Origin: Aristolochia californica
Taxonomy: Eukaryota; Streptophyta; Magnoliopsida; Piperales; Aristolochiaceae
Direction: 5' to 3'
Assembly: GCA_029961685.1 (NCBI GenBank)
Contig: JARWKL010000004.1
Coordinates: 25,177,610-25,241,609 of the forward strand
Length of the DNA stretch: 64,000 nucleotides
Under the pieces are notes generated by a model. The model ran no database searches. It saw only the letters and a list, made by a program, of their open reading frames with translations, and was not told where the DNA came from. Made by a program: the position numbers and the translations under genes. Shown here in pieces: positions 13,330 through 27,794 of the stretch (position 1 is its first letter; each line of letters begins with the position of its first letter).

Positions 13330-13760
13330 TGTAGAAAAATCTCTTTCTTATAAAATTCCGAGCTATTAGGGTTGAACTAGTGGAATTTCCCAAACTAGGA
13401 TAAGAAAACTTTTGTGGTCATTTGTGGTGTGTGAATAAATTTCCTTTACTAACAAGTTTTTATTATTTTAAATTATTTCCATACATAAACTCTAAAATTT
13501 TCATTTTTTTGTGATTTATTTACCTTTTATTTCTTTTTTTGTTTAGGAGATGAAGGGAAAGTGAAAAGTCTAACTATGATTTAAAAAAAAAGTATACATC
13601 TAAAATGGAAATGCACAATGAACAAATGTAGAGAGAGATAATTCCGAAAAGTGTTTGTAATTTTTAGGTATTGTAAACTCTTTTTAGTTTTTATATATCA
13701 GGTTTTGCAAATGTCGGGAGAAGGGGGAAGTGGCGGATTTTTAACTGAGTGTTGACTCCC
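13330..13760 (+). repeat. Segment copied two units downstream (partner 14672-15100)
   Basis: This segment and its partner share variants rare elsewhere: TTTTGTGGTCATTTGTGG, AATAAATTTCCTTTAC, TTATTATTTTAAATTATTTCC, CTAACTATGATTTAAAAAAA and CGGGAGAAGGGGGAAGTGG. The offset is about 1342 bp, twice the monomer length, so it is a dimer-spaced duplication in which the unit between (13896) is of a different subtype. Confidence 0.82.
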
Positions 13761-14671
13761 AATCCACAAGTCATTCCTTAAAAAATTATAGCCCATCACA
13801 CATGATAAATCGTTTTACAATCATCTATGATCGTTAGGTCAACTTTTTGTAAATGGGCAAAATTATGGCTTGTTTGACTCGGATAAATGACCCACCCCAC
13901 GTTCATTTGAGAATTTAAAGTTATTCTATTTAAATGGTTTGGATCTATAGGTCATTTGCATCTTTAACATGTTTGAAGCATGCATATCAATTTTTAAAAC
14001 TTGTGTAGAAAAATCTCTTTCTTATAAAATTCCGAGCTATTAGGTTGAACTAGTGGAATTTCGCAAACATAGATAACAAAACTTTTGTGATCATTTGTTG
14101 TGTGTGAATAAATTTTCTTTACTTACATTTGTTTAATGTTTTAAACTCTTTCCATACATAAACTCTAACATTTTCATTTTGTTCTGATCAATTTGCCTTT
14201 TATCTCTTTTTTTTGTTTATGAGATGAACGAAAAGTGAAAACTCTAGGTTTGATTTAAGAAAAAGGTATACATCTAGAATGGAAATGCACAATGCACAAA
14301 TGTAGAGAGTGACAATTCCAAAAAAATTCTGTAATTTTTAGAGGTTGTAAACTCTTTTTAGTTTTTATATTTCTGGATCTGCAATCATCGAAAAATGGGG
14401 GAGGCAGGGGATTTTTAACTGAGTGTTGACTCCCAATTCTTAGGTTATTCCTTACAAAAATATAGCCCGTTACGCATGATAAATCACTTTACAATCTACG
14501 ATCGTTAGGTCAGCTTTTTGTAAATGGGCAAAATAATGGTTTGTTTGACTCGAGTAAATATCCCACCGCACGTTCCCTTTAGAATTTCTAGTTATTATCT
14601 TTAAAAGGTTTGGATCAATCGGTCATTTGCATCAACATGTTTCAAGCATGCATATTCATTTTTTGAAACAT

Positions 14672-15100
14672 GTGTAGAAAAATCTCTTTCTTATAAAATT
14701 TCGAGTAATTAGGGTTGAACTAGTGGAATTTCCCAAACTAGGATAACAAAACTTTTGTGGTCATTTGTGGTGTGTGAATAAATTTCCTTTACTTACAATT
14801 TTTTATTATTTTAAATTATTTCCATACATAAACTCTAAAATTTTCATTTTGTTGTGATCTATTTGCCTTATATTTCTTTTTTTATTTACGAGATGAAGGG
14901 AAAGTGAAAACTCTAACTATGATTTAAAAAAAAAGTATACACCTAAAATGGAAATTCACAATGAACAAATGTAGAGAGAGATAATTCAAAAAGTGTCTGT
15001 AATTTTTAGGGATTGTAAACTCTTTTTAGGTTTTATATATCAGGTTTTGCAAACGTCGGGAGAAGGGGGAAGTGGAGGATTTTTAAATGAGTGTTGAATC
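14672..15100 (+). repeat. Second copy of the two-unit-spaced segment
   Basis: Partner of 13330-13760. It keeps the same rare variants and differs by a few substitutions (for example AAACGTCGGG against AAATGTCGGG in the first copy), so the exchange is recent relative to average monomer divergence. Similarity fades after the G-rich patch, where this unit has GAATCCATATAGATAAATC. Confidence 0.8.
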
Positions 15101-16412
15101 CATATAGATAAATCATTCAAACTAAAATATAGCCCATTACACATGATAAATCACTTTACCATCATCAATGATCGTTAGGTCAGCTTTCTTTAAATGGGCA
15201 AAATAATGGCTTGCTTGACTAAGGTAAATATCCCACCGCACGTTCACTTGAGAATTTAATGTTATTCTCTTTAAAAGGTTTGGATCCATAGGTCATTAGC
15301 AACTTTAACATGTTACAAGCATGCGTATCCATTTTTAAAACATGTGTAGAAAAATCTCTTTCTTATAAAATTCCGAGCTATTTGGGCTGAACTAGTGGAA
15401 TTTCCCAAACTTGGATAACAAAAATTTGGTTTTCATTTGTGGTGTGTGAATAAATTTTCTTTACTTATATTTCTTTATTTCGTTTAATTCTTTCCATGTA
15501 TAAACTCAAAACTTTTAATTTTGTTGTGATCTATTTGCCTTTTATCTCTTTTTTCTTTTACAAGTTGAAGGGAAAGTGACAACTCAAGCTTTGATTTAAG
15601 AAAAAAGTATACATCTAAAATGGAAATGCACAAAGCACAAATTTAGAGAGAGGTAATTCCAAAAAGTGTCTGTAATTTTTGGGATTGTAAACTCTTTAGA
15701 GTTTTTATATATCAGGTTCTGCAATCATTGGGAAAAGAGACAGGAGGGTGATTTTTAATTGAGCATGGACTCCCAATCCATAAGTAATTCCTCACAAAAA
15801 TTTAGCCAGTTACGCATGATAAATCACTTTACAGTCATCTATGATTGTTTGCTCAGCTTTTTGTAAATGGGCAAAATAATGGCTTGTTTGACTCTGGTAA
15901 ATATCCCACCGCACGTTCACTAGAGAATTTAATGTTATTCTATTTAAAAGGTTTGGATCCATAGGTCATTTACATCTTTAACATGTTTCAAGCATTTATA
16001 TCCATTTTTTAAAACTTGTGCAGAAAAATCTTTTTCTGATCAAAATTTCAAGCTATTAAGGTTGAACTAGTGGAATTTCCAAAACTTGGATAACAAAATT
16101 TTTGTATTCATTTGTGGTGTGTATAAATTTTCTTTACTTAAATTTGTATACTGCTTTAAATTGTTTCCGTACATAAAATCTAAAATTTTAATTTTGTTGT
16201 GATCTATTTGCCTTTTATCTCTTTTTTTGTTTACGAGATAAAGGGAAAGTAAAAACTCAAATTTTGATTTAAGAAAAAACTATACATATAAAATAGAAAT
16301 GCACAACGCACAAATGTAGAGAGATATAATTCCAAAAAGTGTCTGTAATTTTTAGGGATTTTAAACTCTTTATAGTCTTTATATATCAGGTTCTGCAATC
16401 GTCAGGAAAAGC

Positions 16413-16436
16413 GGGGGGGGGGGGGGGGGGGGGGGG
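16413..16436 (+). repeat. 24-base G homopolymer inside the G-rich patch
   Basis: Where other units read AAAAGGGGGAGGCGGGGG, this unit reads AAAAGC, then 24 consecutive G, then AGGGG. It is the only long homopolymer of G or C in the window and accounts for most of the extra length of the unit starting near 15911. It may be a slippage expansion in vivo or a base-calling or polymerase artefact; the sequence alone cannot decide. Confidence 0.95.
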
Positions 16437-19278
16437 AGGGGATTTTTAACAGAGTGTTGACTCCCAATCCATAAGTCATTCCATACAAAAATATAGACCA
16501 TTATGTATGATCAATCACTTTACAATCATCTATGAACGTTAGGTCAGCTTTTTGTTAATGGGCAAAATAATAGCTTGTTTGACTCGGGTAAATATCCCAT
16601 CGCACGTTCACTTGAGAATTTAATGTTATTATTTTTAAAATGTTTGGACCCATAAGTCATTTGCATCTTTAACATGTTTCAAGCATGCATATCGATTTTG
16701 TAAAACATGTGTAGAAAAATCTTTTTCTTATAAAATTCTAAGCTATTAGGGTTGAACTAGTGGAATTTCCCAAACTTGGGATAACAAAACATTTGTATTC
16801 ATTTGTGGTGTGTGAATAAATTTTCTTTACATAGATTTTTTTTATTGTTTTTAATTCTTTCCATATATGAACTCTAAAATTTTCATTTTGTTGTGCTCCA
16901 TGTGCCTTTTATCTGTTTTTTTGTTTATGAGATGAAGGGAAATGGAAAAATCAAGCTTTGATTTAAGAAAAAAGTATACATCTAAAATTGAAATGCGCAA
17001 TTCACAATTGTAGAGAGAGATAATTCAAAAAAGTGTCTTTAATTTTTAGGGATTATAAACTCTTTTTAGTTTTTGTATATCTGCTTCTGTAATCTACGAG
17101 AAGAGGGGGAGCCGGGGGATTTTTAATTGAGTGCTGATTCCCAATCCATAAGTCATTCCTTAAAAAAATATAGCCCATTACGCATGATAAATCTCTTTAC
17201 AATCATCTATGATTATTAGGCCAACTTTTTGTTAAAGGGCAAAATAATGGCTTATTTAACTCGGGTAAATATCCCACCATACGTTCACTTGAGAATTTAA
17301 TGTTGTTTTCTTTAAAAGGTTTGGATCCATAGTTCATTTGCATCTTTAACATGTTTCAAGCATGCATATCCAATTTTTAAAACATGTGTTGAAAAATGTC
17401 TTTCTTAACATTCCGAGCAATTAGGGTTGAACTAGTGGAATTTCCCAAACTTGGATAACGAAACTTTTGTGTTCATTTTAGCTGTGTGAATAATTTTTTT
17501 TACTTACATTTGTTTATTGCTTTAAATTCTTTCCATACATAAACTCTAAAATTTTCATTTTTTTGTGATCTATTTGCCTTTTATCTCTTTTTTTTTACGA
17601 GAAGAAGGGAAAGTGAAAACTCAAGTTTTTATTTAAGAAAAAAGTATACATCTAAAAAGGAAATGCTCAATGCACAAATTTTGAGAGAGATAATTCCAAA
17701 AAGTTTATAAAATTTTTAGGGATTGTAAACTCTTTTTAGTTTTTATATATCAGGTTTTGGAATTGTTGAGAAAAGGGGGAGGCGAGGGATTTTTAACTAA
17801 GTGTTGAATCCATATCCATAAGTATAGCCCATTACGCATGATAAATAATTTTACAATAATCGATGATCGTTAGGTCAGCTTTCTGTAGATGGGCAAAATA
17901 ATGGCTTGTTTGACAAAGGTAAATATCCCACCGCACGTTCACTTGAGAATTTAATGTTATTCTCTTCAAATGGTTTGGATCCATTGTTCATTTGCATCTT
18001 TAACATGTTTCAAGCATGAATATCCATTTTTTAAAACATGTGTAGAAAAATCTCTTTCTTTAAAATTTTGAGCTATTAGGGCTGAACTAGTGGAATTTGC
18101 CAAACTGGGATAACAAAACTTTTGTGTTCATTTTTGGTGTGTGAATAAATTGTCTTTACTTACATTTGTATATTGCTTTAAATTCTTTCCATACATACAC
18201 TCTAAAATTTTCATTTTGTTGTGATCTATTTGCCTTTTATCTCTTTTTTTGTTTACGAGCTGAATGAAAAGTAAAAATTGAAGTTTTGATTTAAGCAAAA
18301 AGTATACATATAAAATGGAAATGCAAAATGCACAAATGTAGAGAGAGATAATTCAAAAAAGTGTCTGTGATTTTTAGGGATTGTAAACTTCTCTTAGTTT
18401 TTATATATCAGGTTCTGTACCCGTCGAGAAAAGGGGGAGGCAAGGGATTTTTAACTGAGTGTTGACTCCCAATCCATAAGTCATTTCTTAAAAAAATATA
18501 GCCCGTTACGCATGATAAATCACTTTACAATCATTTATGATTGTTAGGTTAACTTTTTGTAAAAGAGAAAAATAATGGCTAATTTGACTCGGGTAAATAT
18601 CCCACCGCACGTTCACTTGAAAATTTAATGTTATTCTCTTAAAAAGGTTTGGATCCGTAGGTCATTTGCATATTTAACATGTTTCAAACATGCATATCCA
18701 TTTTTTAAAACATGTGTAGAAAAATCTCTTTCTTATAAAATTTCGTGCAATTAGAGTTAAACTAGTGGAATTTCCAAAACTTGGATAACAAAACTTTTGT
18801 GTTCATTTGTGGTATGTGAATAAATTTGCATTACTTACATTTGTTTATTGCTTTAAATTCTTTTCGTACATAAACTCTAAAATGTTTATTTTTTTGTGAT
18901 CTTTGTGCCTTTTTTCTCTTTTTTTGTTTACGAGTTGAAGGGAAAGTGAAAACTCAAGCTTTGATTTAAGAAAAAAGTATACATCTAAAATGGAAATGCC
19001 CAATGCACAAATGAAGAGAGATAATTCCAAAAAGTGTCTGTAATTTTTAGGTATTGTAAACTCTTTTTATTTTTTATATATCAGGTTCTGCCATCGTTGT
19101 GAAAAGGGGGAGGAGAAGGATTTTTACCTGAGTGTTGACTCCCCATCTATGAGTCATTCCTTACAAAAATATAGCCCGTTATGCATGATAAATCACTTTA
19201 TAATCATCTCTAATCGTTAGGTCAGCTTTTTGTAATAGGGCAAAATAATGGCTTGTTTGGGTCGGGTAAATATCCCAC

Positions 19279-22200
19279 CGCACGTTCACATGAAAATTTA
19301 ATGTTATTCTCTTTAAAAGGTTTAGATCCATGGGACATTTACATTTTAAACAAGTTTCAAGCATGCATATCCTTTTTTTAAAACATGTGTAGAAAAATCT
19401 CTTTCTTTTAAAATTCCGAGCTATTAGTGTTGAGCTAGTGGAATTTCCCAAACTTGGATAACAAAACTTTTGTGTTCATATGTGGTGTATGAATAAATTT
19501 TACTTACTTACATTTGTTGATTGCTATCAGTTCTTTCTTTACATAAACTCTAAAATTTTCCTTACATACATTTGTTGATTGCTATCAATTCTTTCTTTAC
19601 ATAAACTCTAAAATTTTCCTTTTGTTGTGATCTATTTGCCTTTTATCTCTTTTTATGATTACGAGATGAAGGGAAAGTGAAAAGTCAAGCTTTTATTTAA
19701 GAAAAAAGTATGCATCTAAATTGGAAATGAAAAATGCACAAATGTAGAAAAAGATAATTCCAAAAAGTGTCTATAATTTTTAGGGATTGTAAACTCTTTT
19801 TAGTTTTTCTATATCAAGTTCTGCAATCATCGAAAAAAGGGGGAGGCGGGGAATTTTTAACAGAGTTTTGACTCCCAATCCATAAGTCATTCCTTAAAAA
19901 ATATAGCCCATTACGCATAATAAATCACTTTACAATCATCTATAATCGTTAGGTTAGCTTTTTGTAAATGAGCAAAATAATGGCTTGTTTGACTCGGGTA
20001 AATATCCCACCGCATGTTCACATGAGAATTTAATGTTATTCTCTATAAAAGTTTTGGATCCATAGGTCATTTGAGTCTTTAACATGTTTCAAGCATGCAT
20101 ATCAATTTTTTAAAAAATGTGTAGAAAAATCACTTCCTCATAAAATTCCAAGCTATTAGGGTATAACTAGTGGAATTTCGCAAACTTGGATAACAATACT
20201 TTTGTGTTCATTTGTGGTATCTCAATAAATTTATTTACTTACATTTGTTTATTGCTTTAAATTTTTTCCATACATAAACTTTAAAATTTTCATTTTATTG
20301 TGATCTCTTTGCCTTTTATTTCTTTTTTTGTTAACGAGAAGAAGGGAAAATGAAAACTCAAGTTTTGATTTAAGAAAAAGTTATACATCTAAAATGGAAA
20401 TGCACAATGCACAAATGTAGAGAGAGATAATTCCCAAAGTGATTGTAAACTCTTTTTAGCTTTTATATATCAGATTCTGCAATCGTCGAGAAAAGGGGGA
20501 TGCAGGGGATTTTTAACTACGTGTTGACTCCTAATGCATAAGTCATTCCTTACAAAAATAAAGCCTATTACGCATGATAAATCACTCTACAATTATCTAT
20601 GATCGTTAACTCAACTTTTTTTAAATGGGCAAAATAATGGCTTGTTTGACTCAGGTAAATATCCCACCGCACGTTCACATGAGAATTTAAAGTTGTTTCC
20701 TTTAAAAGGTTTTGATCCATAGGTCATTTGTATCTTAAACATGTTTCAAGCATGCATATCCATTTTTTAAAATATGTGTAGGAAAAACTCTTTCTTACAA
20801 AATTTTGAGCTATTAGCGATGAACTAGAGAAATTTCCCAAACTCGGATAACATAACTTTTGCGTTCATTTGTGGTGTGTGAATAAATTTTCTTTGCTTAT
20901 ATTTTTTTATTGCTTTAAATTCTATCCATACATAAACTCTAAAATTTTCATTTTGTTGTGATCTATTTGCCTTTTATCTCTTTTTTTGTTTACGTGATGA
21001 AGGGAAAGTGAAAACTCAAGCTTTGATTTAAGAAAAAAGTATACATCGAAAATGGAAATGAACAATGCACAAATGTAGAGAGAGATAATTCAAAAAGGTG
21101 TCTTCAATTTTTTGGGATTGTAAATTCTATTTAGTTTTTATATATCAGGTTTTGCAATCGCAGGGAAAAGGAGGAGGAGAGGGATTTTTGACTGAGTGTT
21201 GACTTTTAATCCATAAGTCATTTATTAAAAATATAGCCCATTACATATGATAAATCACTTTACAATCATCTATGATCCTTAGGTCTGGTTTTTGTAAATG
21301 GGCAAAATAATGGCTTGTCTGATTTGGGTAAATATCCCACCACACGTTCAGTTGAGAATTTAATGTTATTCCATTTAAAAGGTTTGGATCCTTAGGTCAT
21401 TTGCATCTTTAACAAGTTTCAAGCATGCATATTCAATTTTTTAAACATGTGTAGAAAAATCTCTTTCTTATAAAATTCCGAGATATTAGGGTTGAACTAG
21501 TGGAATTTCCCAAACTCTGATAACAAAAATTTTGTGTTCATTTGTTCTGTGTCAATAAATTTTCTTTACTTATATTTTTTTATTGCTTTAAATTCTTTCC
21601 ATACATAAACTTTAAAATTTTCATTTTTTTGTGATCTATTTGCCTTTTTATCTCTTTTCTTGTTTACGAGATGAAGGGAAAGTGAAAACTGAAGCTTTGA
21701 TTTATGAAAAAAGTATACATCTAAAAAGGAAATGCACAATGCACAAATGTAGAGCGACATAATTCCAAAAAGTGTCAGTAATTTTTAGGGATAGTAAACT
21801 CTTTTTAGTTTTTATATATCATGTTCTGCAATCGTCGAGAAAAGGGAGAGGCAGGGAATTTTTATTTGAGTGTTGACTCCTAATTTATGAGTCATTCCTT
21901 AAAAAAATATAGCCCGTCACGCTTGATAAATCACTTTACAGTCATCTATGATCGTTAGGTCAACTTTTTGTAAATGGGCAAAATAATGGCTTGTTTGACT
22001 TGGGTAAATATCCCACCGGACGTTCACTTGAGAATTTAATGTTATTCTCTTTAAAATATTAGGATCCATAGATCATTTGCATCTTTAACATGTTTAAAGC
22101 ATGCATATCCTTTTTTTAAAACATGTGTAAAACAATCTCTGTCTTATAAAATTCCGAGCTAAAAGGGTAGAACTAGTGGAATTTCCAAAACTTTGGTAAC

Positions 22201-25200
22201 AAAACTTTTGTGTTCATTTGTGGTGTGTGAATAAATTTTATTTACTTACATTTGGTTATTGCTCTAAATTCTTTCCAATCATAAACTCTAAAATTTTCAT
22301 TTTATAGTGATCTATTTGCCTCTTATCTCTTTTTTTGTTTACGAGATGACGTGAAATTGAAAACTCAAGCTTTGATTTAAGAAAAAAGTATACATCTAAA
22401 ATGGAAATGCACAATGCAAAAATGTGGAGAGATAATTCCAAAAAGTGTCTATAATTGTTAGGGATAGTAAACTCTTTTTAGTTTTTATATATCATGTTCT
22501 GCAATCATCGGGAAAAGGCGAAGGCGGGGGATTTTTAACTGAGTGTTGACTCCCAATCAAAAAGTCATTCTTTAAAAAAAATATAATCCGTTATGCATGA
22601 TAAATCACTTTACAATTATCTATGATCTTTAGGTCAGCTTTTTATAAATGGGCAAAATAATGGCTTGTTTAACTCGGGTAAATATCCCACCACACGTTCA
22701 CATGAGAATTTATTGTTATTCTCTTTAACAGGTTTGGATCCATAGGTCATTTGCATCTTTAATAGGTTTCAAGCATGCATTCCATTTTTTAAAGCATGTG
22801 TATAAAAATCTCTTTCTTTTAAAATTCCGAGCTATTAGTGTTGAGCTAGTGAAATTTCCCAAACTTGGATAACAAAAATTTTGTGTTCATATTTGTTGTG
22901 TGAATAAATTTTCTATACTTACATTTGTTTATTGCTTTAAATTCATTCCATCTAGCAACTCTAAAATTTTCATTTTGTTGTCATCTATTTGCCTTTTATC
23001 TCTTTTTTTGTTTATGAGATGAAGGACAAGTAAAAACTCAACTTTGATTTAAGAAAAAAATATACATCTATAATAGAAATGCACAATGCACAATTGTAGA
23101 GTGAGGTAATTCCGTAAAGTTTTTATAATTTTTAGGGATTGTAAACCCTTTTTAATTTTTATATATCATGTTCAGCAATAGTCGAGAAAAGGGAGAGGCG
23201 GGGAATTTTTAAATGAGTGTTGACTCCCAATCTTTGAGGCATTCCTTACAAAAATATAGCCCGTTACTCATGATAAATCACTTTACAATAATCTATGATC
23301 GTTAGGTCAACTTTTTGTATATGCGGCAAATAATGGCTTGTTTGACTCGGGTAAATATCCCACCGCACGTTCACTTGAGTATTTAATTTTATTCTCTTTA
23401 AAAGGTTAGGATCCATATATCGTTTGCATCTTTAACACGTTTAAAGAATGCATATCATTTTTTTAAAACATGTGTAGAAAAATCTCTTTCATATAAAATT
23501 CCGAGCTAAAAGGGTTGAACTAGTGGAATTTCCCAAACTTGGGTAACAAAACATTTGTTTTCATTTGTGGTGTGTGAATAAATTTTATTTACTTAAATTG
23601 GTTTATTGCTATAAATTTTTTCCATTCATAAACTCTAAATTTTTCATTTTGTAGTGATCTATTTGCCTTTTATCTCTTTTTTTTGTTTACGAGATGAAGG
23701 GAAAGTGAAAACTGAAATGTTTATTTAATAAAAATGTATACATCTAAAATAGAAATTCACAATGCACAAATGTAGAGAGAGATAATTCCAAAAAGTGTCT
23801 GTAATTTTTAGGGATTCTAAACTCTCTTCAGTTTTTATATATCAGGTTCTGTAATCATCGAAAAAAGGGGGAGGCCGGGGATTTTTAACTAAGTGTTGAC
23901 TCCAAATCCATAAGTCATTCCTACAAAAATATAGCCCGTTATGCATGATAAATAACTTTACAATCATCTATAATCGTTAGGTTAGATTTTTGTAAATGGG
24001 CAAAATAATGGCTTCTTTGACTCGGGTAAATATCCAACCGTATGTTCACTTGATAATTTAATGTTATTCCATTTAAAAGGTTTGGATCCATAGGTCATTT
24101 GAATCTTTAGCATGTCTCAAGCCTGTATATTCATTTTTTAAAACATGTGTAGAAAAATATTTTTCTTATAAAATTCTGAGATATTAGGGTTGAACTACTG
24201 GAATTTCCAAAACTTGGATAACAAAATTTTGTGTTCATTTATGGTGTGTCAATAAATTTTGTTTACTTACATTTGTTTATTGCTTTAAATTCTTTCCATT
24301 CATAAACTCCAAAATTTTCATTTTGTAGTGATCTATTTGCCTTTAATCTCTTTTTATGTTTACGAGATAAAGGGAAATGGAAAACTCATGTTTTGATTTA
24401 AGAAAAAATTATACATCTAAAATGGAAATGAACAATGCATAAATATATAGAGAGATAATTCCAAAAAGTGTCTGTACTTTTTAGGGATTGTAAACTCTTT
24501 TTAGTTTTTATATATCAGGTCTTGCAATCGTCTGGAAAAGGGGGAGGCGTGGGATTTTTAACTAGGTGTTGACTCCTAATCCATAAGACATTACTTACAA
24601 AAATGTAGCCCGTTACGCATGATAAACCACATTACAATCTTCTATGATCATTAGGTCAACTTTTTGTAAATGGGAAAAATAATGGCTTGTTTGACTCGGG
24701 TAAATATCCCACTACACATTCACTTGATAATTTAATGTTATTCTCTTTAAAAGGTTTGGATCCATAGGTCATTTGCATCTTTAACATGTTTCAAGCATGC
24801 ATTTCCATTTTTTAAAACTTGTGTAAAAAAATCACTTTCTTAAAAAATTCCGAGCTATTAGGGATGAACTCGTGAAATTTTCCAAACTTGGATAACATAA
24901 ATTTTGTGTTCATTTGTGATGGGTGAATAAATTTTCTATGCTTACATTTTTTTATTGCATTAAATTCTTTCCATACATAAACTCTAAAATTTTCATTTTG
25001 TTGTGATCTATTTGCCTTTTATCTCTTTTTTTTAACGAGATGAAGGTAAAGTGAAAACTCAAGTTTTGATTTAAGAAAAAAGTATACATAAAAAATGGAA
25101 ATGAACAATGCACAAATGTAGTGCGAGATAATTCAAAAAAGTGTCTATAATTTTTAAGGATTGTAAACTCCATTTAGTTTTCATATATCAGGTTCTGCAA

Positions 25201-27402
25201 TTGTCCGGAAAAGGGCAAGGCAGGGGATTTTTAACTTTGTGTTGACTCCCAATCTATAAGTCATTATTTAAAAAAATATAGCACATTACGCATGATAAAA
25301 AATTTTACAATAATTTATGATCGTTAGGTTAGCTTTTTGTAAATGGGCAAAATAATGGCTTGTTTGACTTAGTCAAATATCCCACCGCACGTTCATTTGA
25401 GTTTAATGTTATTCTCTTTAAAAGATTTGGATCCATAGGTCATTTGAATCTTTAACAACTTTCAAGCTTGCAAATCCATTTTTTAAAACATGTGTAGAAA
25501 AATATCTTTCTTATAAAATTTTGAGCTATTTGGATCAAGCTAGTGGAATTTCCCAAACTTGGATAACAAAACTTTTGTCTTAATTTGTGGTGTGTGAATA
25601 AATTTTCTTTACTTACATTTGTTTATTTCTTTGAATTATTTCCATTCATAAACTCTAAAATTTTCATTTTGTTGTGATCTATTTGCCTTTTATCTTTTTT
25701 TTTTTGTTTACGAGATGAAGGAAAAGTGAAAACTCAAGCTTTGAATAAAGAAAAAAGTATACATCTAAAATGGAAATGTACAGTGCAAAAATATAGAGAG
25801 ATAATTCCAAAAAGTGTCCATAATTGTTAGGGATTGTAAACTCTTTTAAGTTTTTATATATCAGGTTCTTCAATCGTTGGGAAAAGGGGGAGGAGGGGGA
25901 TTTTTAACTGAGTATTGACTCCCAATCCATAAGTCATTCCTTAAAAAAATATAGCCCATAACACATGATAAATCACTTTACAATCATCTATGATCATTTG
26001 GTTAGATTTTTGTAAATGGGCAAAATAATGGCTTGTTTGACTCGGGTAAATATCCCTTCGCACGTTCACATGAGAATTTAATGTTATTCTCTTTAACAAG
26101 TTTAGATCCATGGGTCATTTGCATCTTTACCATGTTTCAAGCATGCATATCCAATTTTTAAAACATGTGTAGAAAAATCTCTTTCTGATAAAATTCCGAG
26201 CTATTAGGGTTGACCTAGTGGAATTTCTCAAAATTGGATAACAAAACTTGTGTTAATTTGTGGGGTGTTGATAAATTTTCTTTACTTAGATTTGTATATT
26301 TCTTTAAATTCTTTCTATATATAAACTCTAAAATTTTCATTTTGTTGTGATCTGTTTCCCTTTTATCTCTTTTTTTGTTTACGAGATGAAGCGAAAGTGA
26401 AAACTCAAGCTTTGATTTAAGAAAAACAGTATACATCTAAAATGGAAATGCACATTGCACAAATATAGAGAGAGATAATTCCAAATAGTGTATGTAATAT
26501 TTAGGGATTGTAAACTCTTTTTATTTTTTATTTATCAGATTCTACAATCGTTGGGAAAAGGGGAAGGTGGGGGATTTTTTACTGTGTAGACTCCCAATCC
26601 ATAAGTTATTCCTTAGAAAAATATAGCCCGTTATGCATGCTAAATCACTTTTCAATCATCTATAATCGTTAGGTCAGCTTTTTTTAAATGGGCAAAATAA
26701 TGGCATGTTTGACTCTAGTAAATATCCCACCGCACATTCTCTAGAGAATTTAATATTATTCTCTTTAAAAGGTTTGGATCCATAGGTCATTTCCATCTTT
26801 AACATCTTTCAAGTATGCCTATCCATTTTTTAAAACATGTGTAGAAATATTTCTTTCTTATAAAATTCCGAGCTATTTGGTTTGAACTAGTGGAATTTTT
26901 CGAACTTGGATAACAAAACTTTTGAGTTCATTTGTGGTGTGCGAATAAATTTTCTCTACTTGCATTTGTTTATTGCTTTGAATTTCTTTGATACATAAAG
27001 TCTAAAATTTTCATTTTGTTGTGATCTATTTGCCTTTTATCTCTTTTTTTGTTTACTAGATGAAGGGAATGTGAAAATTGAAGTATTGTTTAAGAAAAAA
27101 GTTGACATCTATAATGGAAATGCACAATGCAAAAATGTAGAGAGAGATAGTTCCAAAAAGTGGTTGTAATATTTAGGGATTGTAAACTCTTTTTACTTTT
27201 TATATATCAGGTCCTGCAATCGTCGGGAAAAGAGGGAGGCGGAGGATTTTTAACTGAGTGTTGACTCCCAATCCATAAGTCATTCCTTACAAAAATATAG
27301 CCCGTTATGCATGATTAATCACTTTACAATCATCTATGATCATTAGGTCAGCTTTTTGTAAATGGGCAAAAAAATGGCATTTTGACTCGGGTAAATATCC
27401 CA
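19279..27402 (+). repeat. Monomer block 4 with weak six-unit periodicity (12 units)
   Basis: Unit starts are near 19279, 20011, 20678, 21341, 22018, 22691, 23363, 24039, 24713, 25386, 26059 and 26731. Subtype markers recur six units apart: ATCGAAAAAAGGGGGAGG at 19828 and 23858, TCAATAAATTT at about 20223 and 24250, and the AACATAA with TGCTTA(C/T) pair at about 20850 and 24895. A further segment, about 21820-22330, resembles 23165-23670 (GAGCTAAAAGGG, ATCATAAACTCT/TTCATAAACTCT, TAGTGATC), two units apart. No gene is visible. Confidence 0.85.
19511..19626 (+). repeat. 58-bp tandem duplication in a monomer
   Basis: CATTTGTTGATTGCTATCA begins at 19511 and again at 19569, and both copies run through CTTTACATAAACTCTAAAATTTTCC. 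The two copies differ by very few bases (CAGTTC against CAATTC; TACTTACTTA against TACATA just upstream), so the event is young. It lengthens this unit to 732 bp. The related unit at 31451 lacks it, so it arose after those two units separated. Confidence 0.93.
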
Positions 27403-27794
27403 CCGCACGTTCACTTGAGAATTTAATGTTTTTCTCTTAAAAAGGTTTGGATCCTTAGGTCATTTGAATCTTTAACATGTTTCAAGCATGCATATCAATT
27501 TTTAAAACATGTGTAGAAAAATCTATTTCTTATAAAAGTCCGAGCTATTAGGGTTGAACTAGCGGAATTTCCCAAACTTGTATAACAAAACTTTTGTGAT
27601 CATTTGTGGTGTTTGAATAAATTTTCTTTACTTATATTTGTTTATTGCTTTGAATTCTTTCCATACATAAACTATAAATGTTCATTTTGTTGTGATCTAT
27701 TTCCCTTTTATCTCTTCTTTTGTTTACGAAATGAAGGGAAAGTGAAAACTCATGCTTTGATTTAAGAAAAAGTATACATCTAAAATGGAAATGC

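Larger units (their letters stand above)
10531..19278 (+). repeat. Monomer block 3 (13 units)
   Basis: Unit starts are near 10531, 11208, 11882, 12548, 13221, 13896, 14568, 15238, 15911, 16601, 17279, 17932 and 18606. Lengths are 653-690 bp. The long one (15911) carries a G-homopolymer, and the short one (17279) has lost about 16-20 bp at 17823, where AAGT joins ATAGCCC, plus a few bases elsewhere. A segment at about 13330-13760 is closely copied at 14672-15100, two units on. No gene is visible. Confidence 0.93.
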
